Shown here piece by piece: positions 38,377 through 46,841 of a DNA stretch of 64,000 bases; the stretch's first letter is position 1; the number at the start of each line of letters is the position of its first letter. The stretch is from Ferrigenium kumadai. Its GTDB lineage: Bacteria > Pseudomonadota > Gammaproteobacteria > Burkholderiales > Gallionellaceae. The position numbers and the translations under genes are program-made. Under the pieces are notes generated by a model. It was not told the DNA's origin. It worked only from the letters and a program-made list of their open reading frames with translations, and searched no databases. The stretch spans positions 2,046,001 to 2,110,000 of the forward strand of contig NZ_AP019536.1 in NCBI RefSeq assembly GCF_018324385.1, given 5' to 3'.

Positions 38377-38979
38377 CTACGCGCCCAGAATACCCTTGCC
38401 AGCTGGCTTCGCTGCAGCTTTTTTCACTGCCGGCTTAGCTGCTGCTTTTTTGACCGCGGGTTTCTTGGCTACTGCTTTTTTCGCTGCGGGCTTGGCGGCG
38501 GCTTTCTTTGCTACTGGCTTTGCTGCTGCTTTTTTGACTGCGGGTTTCTTGGCCGCTGTCTTTTTCGCTGCGGGCTTGGCGGCGGCTTTTTTCACTGCCG
38601 GCTTTGCTGCTGCTTTTTTGACTGCGGGTTTCTTGGCCGCTGTCTTTTTCGCTGCGGGCTTGGCGGCGGCTTTCTTTGCTACCGGCTTAGCTGCTGCTTT
38701 TTTGACTGCGGGTTTCTTGGCTGCTGTCTTTTTAGCTGCGGGCTTGGCGGCGGCCTTCTTTGCTACCGGCTTAGCTGCTGCCTTCTTTACTGCCGGCTTT
38801 GCTGCTGCTTTTTTGACTGCGGGTTTCTTGGCTGCTGTCTTTTTCGCTGCGGGCTTCGCGGCTGCTTTCTTTGCTGCCGGTTTAGCTGCTGCCTTTTTTA
38901 CTGCCGGTTTGGCGGCTGCTTTTTTCGCTGCGGGCTTTTTGGCTGCGGGCGTTTTGGCTTTTGTATCGGATGTTGCCAT
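38377..38979 (-). CDS. Histone-H1-like Lys/Ala/Pro repeat protein (AlgP/HctB-like)
   Basis: 200 residues composed almost solely of Ala, Lys, Pro and Val. After a short start (MATSDTKAKTPAAKKPAAKK) there are about five tandem units of 28 residues (84 bp) built on PAAKKTAAKKPAVKKAAAKP, one unit extended by nine residues, ending in PAGKGILGA. Such proteins bind DNA through their charge and resemble the C-terminal tail of histone H1. ATG 38979 is preceded by GGAGA. Repeat number is likely to vary between strains. A terminator follows. Confidence 0.85.
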   Translation of the reverse strand: MATSDTKAKTPAAKKPAAKKAAAKPAVKKAAAKPAAKKAAAKPAAKKTAAKKPAVKKAAAKPAVKKAAAKPVAKKAAAKPAAKKTAAKKPAVKKAAAKPVAKKAAAKPAAKKTAAKKPAVKKAAAKPAVKKAAAKPAAKKTAAKKPAVKKAAAKPVAKKAAAKPAAKKAVAKKPAVKKAAAKPAVKKAAAKPAGKGILGA

Positions 38980-39137
38980 TTTCATTCTCCATAAAAATTT
39001 AGAACATTCACTACAACTCACTACACACCCAAACGCCCTGTTTTTCAGCGATAGACGCTTGCGGCATCGGCACTGTATCCACGTTTAAAAAAACGCGCAA
39101 CAAATTTCGTGAAAAACTTTTGCGGAAATTGCAACAC

Positions 39138-40385
39138 TCACGAGATTATTTTTTCGCCCGCAAACAACTGTGGCACGGTCTCCCGCTCGCGCACCAGATG
39201 CACCGATGCACCGTCCACCATCACCTCGGCGGCACGCGGACGGGTGTTGTAATTGGAGCTCATGCTCATCCCGTATGCGCCCGCGGAAAGCACAGCCAGC
39301 AAGGATTGCGGGGCGATCGCCAGTTCGCGCGCATGGCCGATGAAGTCGCCCGTTTCGCAGATCGGGCCGACCACTTCATAGCTCTGCGATACATGGTTTT
39401 CGCGCTGCACCGGCAGGATGTTGTGGTACGCATCGTACAAAGCGGGACGCATCAGATCGTTCATCGCCGCATCGACGATGGCGAAATTTTTCTCCTCGCC
39501 GGGCTTGAGATATTCGACGCGCGTCAGCAGCGCGCCGGCGTTTCCAACCAGCACGCGCCCCGGCTCGAGCACCAGCTTCTCGCTACGTCCGGCAAGTGCG
39601 CCCAGCAACGCAGCCACATAGTCCGCGATTGCCGGCGGCGTCTCGTCGTTGTAACGGATACCCAGGCCGCCGCCCAGATCGATGTGTTCGAGACGAATGC
39701 CTTCGCGCGCCAGCGCATCGACCAGCGCCAGCACCTTTTCCACCGCGGCGATGAACGGGCTGGTCTCGGTGAGCTGCGATCCGATGTGACAGTCCACGCC
39801 GGTAATGCGCAGATGCGGCAGCGTCGCTGCCTTGCGGTACAAAGCGACGGCTTCGGTGTAGGCCACACCGAACTTGTTCTGCTTGAGGCCGGTGGAGATG
39901 TAGGGATGGGTCTTCGCATCCACGTCGGGATTCACGCGCAGGCTGATCGGCGCGACCTTGCCCATGCTGCCGGCCACCTCGTTCAGCCGTTCCAGCTCGG
40001 CGGCAGACTCGACGTTGAAACACAGGATGCCCGCATCCAGTGCCAGGCGCATCTCGGCGACGCTCTTGCCCACGCCGGAGAACACCACCTTGCCCGCATC
40101 ACCGCCAGCCGCGAGCACGCGCTGCAGCTCGCCGCCGGAAACGATATCGAAGCCCGCCCCCAGGCGAGCGAACACGTTCAGGATCGCCAGGTTGGAATTC
40201 GCCTTCACCGCATAGCAGATCAGATGTTCCCGGCCTTGCAGCGCGTTGCTGAATTGTCGGTAGCCGTCAGTCAACGCGGCGCGCGAATATACATAACAGG
40301 GAGTGCCGAACTGCGCGGCGATGTCGGCCAAGGGCACTTGCTCGACGCACAGCGCGCCTTCGCGATATTGAAAATGACTGCTCAT
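39138..40385 (-). CDS. lysA: Diaminopimelate decarboxylase
   Basis: Last step of lysine synthesis. 415 residues, alanine-racemase-type barrel with PLP lysine in YAVKANSNLAIL, GGELQRVLAAG, HIGSQLTE, HIDLGGGLGIRYNDE for PLP phosphate, EPGRVLVGNAG, and the substrate CETGDFIG near the end. MSSHFQYREG at 40385 is taken as the start; the open frame continues upstream only over the lptM gene. It follows lptM by 14 bases. Confidence 0.96.
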   Translation of the reverse strand: MSSHFQYREGALCVEQVPLADIAAQFGTPCYVYSRAALTDGYRQFSNALQGREHLICYAVKANSNLAILNVFARLGAGFDIVSGGELQRVLAAGGDAGKVVFSGVGKSVAEMRLALDAGILCFNVESAAELERLNEVAGSMGKVAPISLRVNPDVDAKTHPYISTGLKQNKFGVAYTEAVALYRKAATLPHLRITGVDCHIGSQLTETSPFIAAVEKVLALVDALAREGIRLEHIDLGGGLGIRYNDETPPAIADYVAALLGALAGRSEKLVLEPGRVLVGNAGALLTRVEYLKPGEEKNFAIVDAAMNDLMRPALYDAYHNILPVQRENHVSQSYEVVGPICETGDFIGHARELAIAPQSLLAVLSAGAYGMSMSSNYNTRPRAAEVMVDGASVHLVRERETVPQLFAGEKIIS

Positions 40386-40399
40386 GATTGATCGTCCGT

Positions 40400-40525
40400 T
40401 CAGAAAATTGTTTGTGCCGCCGCAAGAGACTGGGCAGCGGGAAGTTTCAGCGGTCCTTTCTTGCCGCAGCCTTGCAGCGACAAGACCAGAGCCACGATAA
40501 TGGCCAGCGTAAGTTTCAGGCGCAT
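40400..40525 (-). CDS. lptM: Small lipoprotein LptM (YifL family)
   Basis: A 41-residue lipoprotein: hydrophobic leader (LKLTLAIIVALVLS), lipobox LQGC with acylated Cys20, then GKKGPLKLP, the diagnostic family motif. In E. coli LptM assists assembly of the LptD/LptE lipopolysaccharide translocon. Its place directly upstream of lysA is conserved in proteobacteria. The following coding tail (AAQSLAAAQTIF) is Ala-rich. Confidence 0.92.
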   Translation of the reverse strand: MRLKLTLAIIVALVLSLQGCGKKGPLKLPAAQSLAAAQTIF

Positions 40526-40578
40526 GATGGTTTACCAAGAGAATAGAAATTTAACCGACCGGATTATAAAGGCTGAGC

Positions 40579-40890
40579 ATGAACGAAAGCGAATTCAACC
40601 AATTGGCCGATGCCGCGCTAGCGCGCATCGAAACAGCCGTCGACAACTGCGGCGGTGACGTCGAGTGCAACCGCAGCGGCAACGTGCTGGAGATCGAGTT
40701 CGACAACGGACAGAAGATCATCGTCAACCGCCACGACGTCAATCAGGAAATATGGGTCGCAGCTAAGTCCGGCGGCTTCCACTACGCCTGGCAGGACGGC
40801 GCATGGCGCAGCCAGCGCGACGGCAGCGAATTGTACGCAAAACTCACCGAGCTTTTCGCGGCGCAGGGCGAGGATATCGCCCTGTCGTAG
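40579..40890 (+). CDS. cyaY: Iron-sulfur assembly protein CyaY (bacterial frataxin)
   Basis: 103 residues, normal length. Acidic first helix (NESEFNQLADAALARIETAVD), beta sheet with NVLEIEFDNGQKIIVNRHDVNQEIWVAAKSGGFHYAW and the closing GSELYAKLTELF. CyaY binds iron and IscS and tunes Fe-S assembly. Divergent from lptM-lysA, its classic neighbour. The TAG stop is the first part of a palindromic repeat. Confidence 0.96.
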   Translation: MNESEFNQLADAALARIETAVDNCGGDVECNRSGNVLEIEFDNGQKIIVNRHDVNQEIWVAAKSGGFHYAWQDGAWRSQRDGSELYAKLTELFAAQGEDIALS

Positions 40891-40952
40891 GGGCAGGTTT
40901 AAAACCTGCCCGTTGTCGAATTGAAGCGGGCGGGTCTGAGACCCGCCCCTAC
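40887..40952 (+). repeat. REPIN-like double palindrome, copy 1
   Basis: GTAGGGGCAGGTTT/AAAACCTGCCC hairpin, 13-base spacer, then GGGCGGGTCTGAGACCCGCCC ending CCCTAC; outer ends GTAGGGGC and GCCCCTAC also pair. The same two-hairpin structure recurs at 51907-51984. The cyaY TAG lies in the left end, and the acyl-CoA ligase stop is six bases beyond the right end. Confidence 0.85.
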
Positions 40953-40958
40953 GCACCA

Positions 40959-42557
40959 TCACCCCGCATGCTGCCGCATCACCTTCTTGTCCAGCTTCCC
41001 GACACTGGTACGCGGCAAGGCGGCTACGAAATGGATTTCCATCAAACGGGCATATCGGGGAAGCCGCCCCTCGTCGACGCGCCGATTCACCGGTTCACGC
41101 AAGGCATGGGCGTCCGCCTCATACCCATCCTTGAGCACCACCATTGCACGCGGGCGTTCGCCCCACTTCTCGTCCGGCACGCCGATCACAGCGACTTCGC
41201 TGACCGCAGGATGTTCCGAGATCAGGCTTTCCAGCTCCAGCGAAGATAGCCATTCGCCGCTGCACTTGATGACATCCTTGAGCCGGTCGGTGACGTTCAG
41301 CATCCCGGTCGCATCGCGGTTTCCGATGTCGCCGGTATGCAGGTAGCCGCCCTCCCACAGCGTGGCCGACGCCGCTTCGTCATGCAGGTAACCCTGAGTC
41401 AGCCAGGGAGCGCGTACGACAACTTCTCCCGTGCTCACCCCGTCATGCGGCAGCTCCGCTACCGTGTCATCCACCACGCGCATGTCCACCAGCGGAATGG
41501 CGCGTCCGGCACGGATGCGGCGGGACAAGGCAGCGTCCTCATCCTCTGCCTCACCGGGCTCCAGCAGCCCGAGCGACAGGATCGGGCAGGTCTCGGACAG
41601 TCCGTATCCGGCATACACATCCGCCCCCAGGTCCAGCGCAGCCTGCGCCAAGCCCTTGGGCAACGCCGACCCGCCGATGACCACCTTCCAGCCATGCAAC
41701 GTCACTTCCGCCGTTTGCGCAGCCGACAGCAGCATGTGCAGCAGCGTCGGCACGCAATGCGAGAACGTCACGCCCTCATGCCGGATCAGCTGCAACAGGA
41801 CATCCGGCTGGTAGCGCCCCGGATAGACCTGCTTCACGCCGAGCATCGTGGCGATATAGGGGAAGCCCCAGGCATGAACATGGAACATCGGCGTGATCGG
41901 CATATACACATCGCTGCGCCCGAAGCGTCCCTGCACCGGCGCCGTACCGAAGGCCGCCGCGGCCGCGAGGGTATGCAGCACCAGCTGGCGATGGCTGAAG
42001 TAAACGCCCTTGGGGTGCCCCGTCGTGCCGGTGGTATAGAAAGTCGTCGCGCGCGTGTTCTCGTCGAAATCCGGGAATTCATGATCCGGATCGCCGCCCG
42101 CCAGCAGCGTCTCATAGTCGGTCGCAAACGGTGCCGGGCAATCCGGAAATTCTGCGTCGGACAGCAGGACGAAGCGCTGCACCGTTTCCAGTTGGGCGCT
42201 AAAACTCTCCAGCAGCGGCAGAAAATCTTCGTGGACCAGCAAGACGTCGGCGCGCGCATGGTTGAGGGTATAGACGATCTGCTCCGGCGACAGGCGCACG
42301 TTCACTGTCTGCAACACTGCGCCCAGCATCGGGATGGCGAAGAAGCATTCGAGGTAGCGGTGGCTATCCCAGTCCATCACCGCGACCGTCTGTCCCGGCA
42401 TCACGCCCAGGCTGCTGCCCAAGCGGCCGATGCGCTCGCGCAGGGTGCGGTAGTCGTAACGGCTCTTGTCGCGGTAGACGATCTCCTGCTCCGTCGCATT
42501 GGCCAGCGGCGTGAGCAGCAACTGCTTGATGAGCAGCGGATAGGCATAGGCAGGCAT
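40959..42557 (-). CDS. Medium/long-chain fatty acyl-CoA synthetase (AMP-forming)
   Basis: Activates a carboxylic acid through an acyl-AMP to a CoA thioester. About 532 residues. The AMP-binding signature is TFYTTGTTGHPKGVYFSH; PITPMFHVHAWGFPY, YAGYGLSETCPILSL, GYLHTGDIGNRD, DRLKDVIKCSGEWLSSLELE and the C-terminal lysine region RTSVGKLDKKVMRQ follow. I chose ATG 42557 because GGGAAGA precedes it; ATG 42581 is an alternative adding eight residues. The exact chain length cannot be read from sequence. Monocistronic. Confidence 0.88.
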   Translation of the reverse strand: MPAYAYPLLIKQLLLTPLANATEQEIVYRDKSRYDYRTLRERIGRLGSSLGVMPGQTVAVMDWDSHRYLECFFAIPMLGAVLQTVNVRLSPEQIVYTLNHARADVLLVHEDFLPLLESFSAQLETVQRFVLLSDAEFPDCPAPFATDYETLLAGGDPDHEFPDFDENTRATTFYTTGTTGHPKGVYFSHRQLVLHTLAAAAAFGTAPVQGRFGRSDVYMPITPMFHVHAWGFPYIATMLGVKQVYPGRYQPDVLLQLIRHEGVTFSHCVPTLLHMLLSAAQTAEVTLHGWKVVIGGSALPKGLAQAALDLGADVYAGYGLSETCPILSLGLLEPGEAEDEDAALSRRIRAGRAIPLVDMRVVDDTVAELPHDGVSTGEVVVRAPWLTQGYLHDEAASATLWEGGYLHTGDIGNRDATGMLNVTDRLKDVIKCSGEWLSSLELESLISEHPAVSEVAVIGVPDEKWGERPRAMVVLKDGYEADAHALREPVNRRVDEGRLPRYARLMEIHFVAALPRTSVGKLDKKVMRQHAG

Positions 42558-42643
42558 TGCGGTCTTCCCGTATTTCTTCATGCATTTACGAAACAGCGGA
42601 AACGGCTCGCGCCTATTAATCCGGCACGGTGAAGTCACAATAG

Positions 42644-42701
42644 CCGTTCGGGCTAAGCTTGTCGAAGCCCCTTCACCCTTCGACAAGCTCAGGGCGAACG
42701 G
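42644..42701 (+). repeat. Inverted repeat upstream of the acyl-CoA ligase gene
   Basis: Left arm 42644-42667 (CCGTTCGGGCTAAGCTTGTC and onward), 10-base loop, right arm from CTTCGACAAGCTCAGGGCGA to 42701, with two mismatches. The GTTCGCCCTGAGCTTGTCGAAGG motif is a widespread dispersed repeat. A diverged half copy is at 36001-36018. Confidence 0.75.
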
Positions 42702-42740
42702 ACTTCAAATTTCATCTGGCCGGATCAATAGCTTGTGCGC

Positions 42741-43475
42741 TTACAGTCCCACCGACTTCAGTTCGCGGCGCAGCTTCGCATAATCGGGGCAGGTGCTGCC
42801 CACCACATCCCAGAACGCCGCCGAGTGGTTCATCTCGCGCAGGTGCGCCAGTTCGTGCACCACCACGTAATCGATCAGGCGCAGCGGCAGGCGGACTAGC
42901 TGTTCGTTGAGCCGCACCGTGCCGCGCGCCGTGCAGCTGCCCCACTGCGTCTTCGCCGACGACAGCTTGAGGACGCGAGGAGCAACGTTCAGCAGCGGCG
43001 CGTAATGCGCGACACGCTCGGCGAACAACGGCTCGGCCTGCCTTCGATACCAGTCCGACACCAGGCCCTCGATATGAGCAGCGTCGGACTGGTCTACGAC
43101 GAACAGCCACAGCTCCCTGCCGCGCTGCTGCGGGACTCCGGCGAACAAGCTGGGACGGATGCGCAGCGTGAGCTTCTCGCCGATGAAGGAAATGCTCTCG
43201 CCGTCCGCCCAGCGCACCTCCGCCGGCTTGCGCGACTGCCAGCCATCTAGCTTCTCGACCACCCAATGAGCCTTGTCCTGCAGCACGCTGTGCAGCCAGC
43301 TTTCCGATGCGCGCAGCGGCATGCTCACGGTGAGGCCGCGATCGTCGATGCGCAGACCGATGCTGCGGCGCTTGCCGCTGCGCTTGAGGGTGTAGGTGAT
43401 GTGCTTGCCGGCGAGAAGCGCGGCTCGCTGTTCGGCGGCGGGAGGAGTGACCGTGTTGCGCAGTCGCTTGAACAT
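42741..43475 (-). CDS. YgjP-like zinc metallohydrolase (DUF45/SprT-like)
   Basis: 244 residues. The zinc site is VVHELAHLREMNHSAAFW (HExxH with a third His downstream). KTQWGSCTARGTVRLNEQLVRLP precedes it, as in E. coli YgjP and the UPF0758-unrelated M48-like group. The N-terminal YTLKRSGKRRSIGLRIDDRGLTVSMP is also typical. Substrate unknown. Its start overlaps the plsC stop (TGATG), making a gmhB-plsC-ygjP string. Confidence 0.88.
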   Translation of the reverse strand: MFKRLRNTVTPPAAEQRAALLAGKHITYTLKRSGKRRSIGLRIDDRGLTVSMPLRASESWLHSVLQDKAHWVVEKLDGWQSRKPAEVRWADGESISFIGEKLTLRIRPSLFAGVPQQRGRELWLFVVDQSDAAHIEGLVSDWYRRQAEPLFAERVAHYAPLLNVAPRVLKLSSAKTQWGSCTARGTVRLNEQLVRLPLRLIDYVVVHELAHLREMNHSAAFWDVVGSTCPDYAKLRRELKSVGL

Positions 43476-44182
43476 CAATGTGCGATCTGCTGGATCTCGT
43501 TCTCGATCCACGCCTCGACCTCGGCGTTGATCTCTTCGGCCTTGCGGCCTTGCGTAATGATGGGCTTGCCGATGCTCATGGTGACCAAGCCGGGGTGCTT
43601 GCTGAACGCCTTGCGCCCCCACAAACGTCCGGCATTGTGCGCCACCGGCACTACCGGCACGCCGGAGCTCGCCGCCAGCAGCGCGCCGCCGATCTTGTAC
43701 TTGCCGCGCTTGCCGTAGGGCACGCGCGTCCCTTCGGGGAAGATCACCACGCAGAAGCCCTGTGCCAGACGGTCCTTGCCCTGCTTGAGCAACTGCCTCA
43801 TCGCGCCCTTGCCGTCGCTGCGGTCGATCGCGATAGGGCTGGTCATCGCCAGCCCCCAGCCGAAGAACGGCAACCACAGCAACTCGCGCTTCAGCACCCA
43901 CACCTGCGGCGGGAAGATGACCTGCAGTGCCAGCGTCTCCCAGGCCGACTGGTGCTTGCACAGCACGATGCACGGTTCCTTGGGAATGTTCTCGAGGCCG
44001 CGCACCTCGTGGCGGATGCCGCACACCAGGCGCAGCAGCCAGATCATGGTCCGTGCATAGCTGGAGATGAGGCGATAGCGCGCCAGCGGCGGGAATGGAA
44101 AGGTCAGCAGGGCCAGCGTAGAAAAGATCGGCGTGAGCACGAACTGCAGCAGCAGGAATACGAACGAGCGGACGGCAAGCAT
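43475..44182 (-). CDS. plsC: 1-acyl-sn-glycerol-3-phosphate acyltransferase
   Basis: 235-residue membrane enzyme that adds the second acyl chain in phosphatidic acid synthesis. Two N-terminal hydrophobic stretches, then acyltransferase motif I as KHQSAWETL (H-x4-E in place of the usual H-x4-D), VLKRELLWLPFFGW (II), VVIFPEGTRVPYGKRGKYK (III) and VPVVPVAHNAG (IV). It overlaps both neighbours by one or two bases. Its grouping with gmhB and glyS-glyQ is common in betaproteobacteria. Confidence 0.92.
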   Translation of the reverse strand: MLAVRSFVFLLLQFVLTPIFSTLALLTFPFPPLARYRLISSYARTMIWLLRLVCGIRHEVRGLENIPKEPCIVLCKHQSAWETLALQVIFPPQVWVLKRELLWLPFFGWGLAMTSPIAIDRSDGKGAMRQLLKQGKDRLAQGFCVVIFPEGTRVPYGKRGKYKIGGALLAASSGVPVVPVAHNAGRLWGRKAFSKHPGLVTMSIGKPIITQGRKAEEINAEVEAWIENEIQQIAH

Positions 44183-44712
44183 CAGATCAGCTCCGTAACG
44201 ACCGCCGCAAGGTCCGGCAGAACGATGGTTCCCTCCGGCAAGCCGCCGGTCGCCTGCGTCTTCGCGCCCTTGCCGGTCAGCACCAGGTAGGGTTGCGCGC
44301 CCACTGCGGCGGCACACTGCAGGTCGCGCAGCGAGTCGCCGACCGCGGGCACGTCGTCGAGGCTGACGCCGTAGCGCGCCGCGATCTCCTCCAACATGCC
44401 GCTCTTGGGCTTGCGGCAATGGCAGTTGCTCTCGGCGGTATGAGGGCAATAGAACACGGCATCGATGCGCGCGCCGACCTGCGCGCAGGCCTTGTGCATC
44501 TTGTCGTGGATCGCATTCAGCATCGCCATGTCGAACAGCCCGCGCCCGACGCCGGACTGATTGGTCGCCACCACCACCCGGTAGTCGGCCTGGTTCAGCC
44601 GCGCGATCGCCTCGAGGCTGCCGGGGAGCGGCTTCCACTCCTCCGGGCTCTTGATGAACTGGTCGGAGTCGTAGTTGATCACGCCGTCGCGGTCGAGGAT
44701 GACGAGGTTCAT
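44182..44712 (-). CDS. gmhB: D-glycero-D-manno-heptose-1,7-bisphosphate 7-phosphatase
   Basis: HAD phosphatase of the LPS heptose pathway, 176 residues. Motif I is VILDRDGVINYDSDQF, then VVVATNQSGVGRGLF, the zinc-binding loop YCPHTAESNCHCRKPKSGML with its Cys/His ligands, and VGDSLRDLQCA. The start is ATG 44712, 19 bases after glyS. Confidence 0.95.
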   Translation of the reverse strand: MNLVILDRDGVINYDSDQFIKSPEEWKPLPGSLEAIARLNQADYRVVVATNQSGVGRGLFDMAMLNAIHDKMHKACAQVGARIDAVFYCPHTAESNCHCRKPKSGMLEEIAARYGVSLDDVPAVGDSLRDLQCAAAVGAQPYLVLTGKGAKTQATGGLPEGTIVLPDLAAVVTELI

Positions 44713-44731
44713 GGCTGTTCCATCCGTAGGT

Positions 44732-46840
44732 TCAGGCTGCCAGTTTGGAAATATCCGCAACGCGGTTCATCGCCTGCTGCAACTGCGCCAGCAGCGCGAG
44801 GCGGTTGGTGCGCAACTTTTCGTCCTCGGCATTCACCATCACGTTGTCGAAGAAGGCATCCACCGGCGCACGCAACGCAGCGAGCGCCTGCAGCGAGGCG
44901 GTGTAATCGCCTGCGGCAAAAGCGGCATCGGCCTTGGGCGCGATCTCGCCCAACGCCTGATGCAACGCCTGCTCTGCGGCTTCTTGCAGCACGGCAACAT
45001 CGACCTTGTCGCTCACCGCTCCCTCGACCTTCTTCAGGATATTGCCGACACGCTTGTTGGCCGCGGCCAGCGCGGCGGCTTCAGACAACGCGGCGAAGGC
45101 GCGCACTGCGGCAAGCCGTTGTGCAACTTCGCTCAACTGCTGCGGGCGCAGGGACAGGACCGCATCGACTTCCTGAGCGGTGTACCCCTGCTCGCGCAGC
45201 AAGCCCGCGAGTCGTTCATAAATGAAGCTCGTCAGTTGATTAGTCGCTTCGACAGATTTTTCACTGAAGAAACCGAACGCGTAGAACAGCAACGTCTCGA
45301 GTTGCAGCGGCAAATCCTTTGCGATCAGAATACGGATCACACCCAACGCATGGCGGCGCAACGCGAACGGATCCTTGTCGCCGGTTGGGACCTGACCGAT
45401 GCTGAACAAGCCCGCCAATGTCTCCAGCTTGTCAGCGAGCGACACGCAAATGCCAACCATGTTGCGAGGCAGTTCGTCGCCCGCAAAGCGCGGCTTGTAG
45501 TGGTCTTCAATCGCATAAGAGACATCGTCGGAAAGGCCGTCGTGCTGCGCATAGTAGCGTCCCATGATGCCCTGCAACTCGGGAAACTCGCCCACCATGT
45601 CGGTGAGCAGGTCGGCCTTAGCCAGAGTAGCAGCCTGTTGTGCTTGCCCAGCAAGCGCTTCGCCGCCGAGTTCATTGCCTATCATCAACGCGATTTGTCG
45701 CACCCGCTCCACGCGCTCGCCCTGTGTGCCGAGCTTGTTGTGATAGACCACTTTGCCCAAGCCTTCCACGCGGGACGCCAGCGTCTTCTTGCGATCCTGG
45801 TCGAAGAAGAACTTCGCGTCGGCGAGGCGCGGACGCACCACGCGCTCGTTGCCGCCGACCACCAGGCTCGCATCCGCCGGACGGATGTTCGACACGATGA
45901 GGAACTTGTTGGTGAGCTTGCCGTTCGCGTCCAGCAGAGGGAAGTATTTCTGGTTCGCCTTCATGGTCAGGATCAGGCATTCCTGAGGCACTTCAAGGAA
46001 TGCCTCCTCGAACTTGCCGAGCAGCACGTTGGGACGCTCGACCAGCGCGGTCACTTCGTCCAGCAGCGCATCGTCCTCGATGGGCTTCAATCCTTCCTTC
46101 GCGGCAGCGGCTGTCAGTTGCTTGACGATCTCCGCACGACGCGCAGCGAAGCTCGCAACGACTGCGCCTTCGCTTTCCAGTTGCTGCGCATAGCTGTCCG
46201 CATCCTTCAGCACCACAGTCGCGTTAGCGGCCTCGAAGCGGTGACCTTGCGTCGTCCGCCCGGCATTCAAACCCAGCGTAGAAATCGCCACGATGTCCGC
46301 GCCGTGCAGCGCGACCAATCCATGCGCGGGGCGCACGAAGTTCACGCTGCTCCAGCCGTCGGCCAACTGGTAGGTCATCACCTTGGCGATGGGCAGTTTG
46401 GCGAGTGCATCTTCCAGCGCCTTCTGCAGCCCTTCGACCAGGTGCGCACCTTTCACCACGCTGTCGAAAAACAGCGCCTCGGCCTTGCCGTCCTGTGCGC
46501 GCTTCAATTGCGGCACCACCGAGGCATCCGCACCCAGCGCGGCGAGGCGCTTCAGCAGTGCGGGCGTCGCCTGGCCGTTGGCATCCAGACCGACGGCGAC
46601 AGGCATCAGCTTTTGCGAAACCGATTTGTCCGCCGCCTGCGCCGCCACATCGGCGACATGAACCGCAAGGCGGCGCGGAGAAGCATAGGCAGTCACGGCG
46701 GCATCGGCAGCAGCAAGGCCTTGTGCCTTCAAGCTCGCAGCCAATGTTTCGGCAAAGCTGTCGCCCAGCTTCTTCAGCGACTTGGGCGGCAGCTCCTCGA
46801 CGAACAGTTCGACCAGCAGATTATTCTTGGCAATCGTCAT
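44732..46840 (-). CDS. glyS: Glycine-tRNA ligase, beta subunit
   Basis: 702 residues, the usual size for the tRNA-binding beta chain of the tetrameric enzyme. NNLLVELFVEELPPKSLKKLGDSFAE, YASPRRLAVHV, EFLEVPQECLILTMKANQKYFPL, FFFDQDRKKTLASRVEGLGKVVYHNKLGTQGERVER-type segments and KADLLTDMVGEFPELQGIMGRYYA are recognisable. ATG 46840 is one base after the glyQ stop. Confidence 0.97.
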   Translation of the reverse strand: MTIAKNNLLVELFVEELPPKSLKKLGDSFAETLAASLKAQGLAAADAAVTAYASPRRLAVHVADVAAQAADKSVSQKLMPVAVGLDANGQATPALLKRLAALGADASVVPQLKRAQDGKAEALFFDSVVKGAHLVEGLQKALEDALAKLPIAKVMTYQLADGWSSVNFVRPAHGLVALHGADIVAISTLGLNAGRTTQGHRFEAANATVVLKDADSYAQQLESEGAVVASFAARRAEIVKQLTAAAAKEGLKPIEDDALLDEVTALVERPNVLLGKFEEAFLEVPQECLILTMKANQKYFPLLDANGKLTNKFLIVSNIRPADASLVVGGNERVVRPRLADAKFFFDQDRKKTLASRVEGLGKVVYHNKLGTQGERVERVRQIALMIGNELGGEALAGQAQQAATLAKADLLTDMVGEFPELQGIMGRYYAQHDGLSDDVSYAIEDHYKPRFAGDELPRNMVGICVSLADKLETLAGLFSIGQVPTGDKDPFALRRHALGVIRILIAKDLPLQLETLLFYAFGFFSEKSVEATNQLTSFIYERLAGLLREQGYTAQEVDAVLSLRPQQLSEVAQRLAAVRAFAALSEAAALAAANKRVGNILKKVEGAVSDKVDVAVLQEAAEQALHQALGEIAPKADAAFAAGDYTASLQALAALRAPVDAFFDNVMVNAEDEKLRTNRLALLAQLQQAMNRVADISKLAA

Positions 46841-46841
46841 G

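Noticed and set aside
38377..38979. Regular repeats that might be taken for a CRISPR array
   Set aside because: The repeats are in-frame coding units of a Lys/Ala protein, with no unique spacers and no cas genes.
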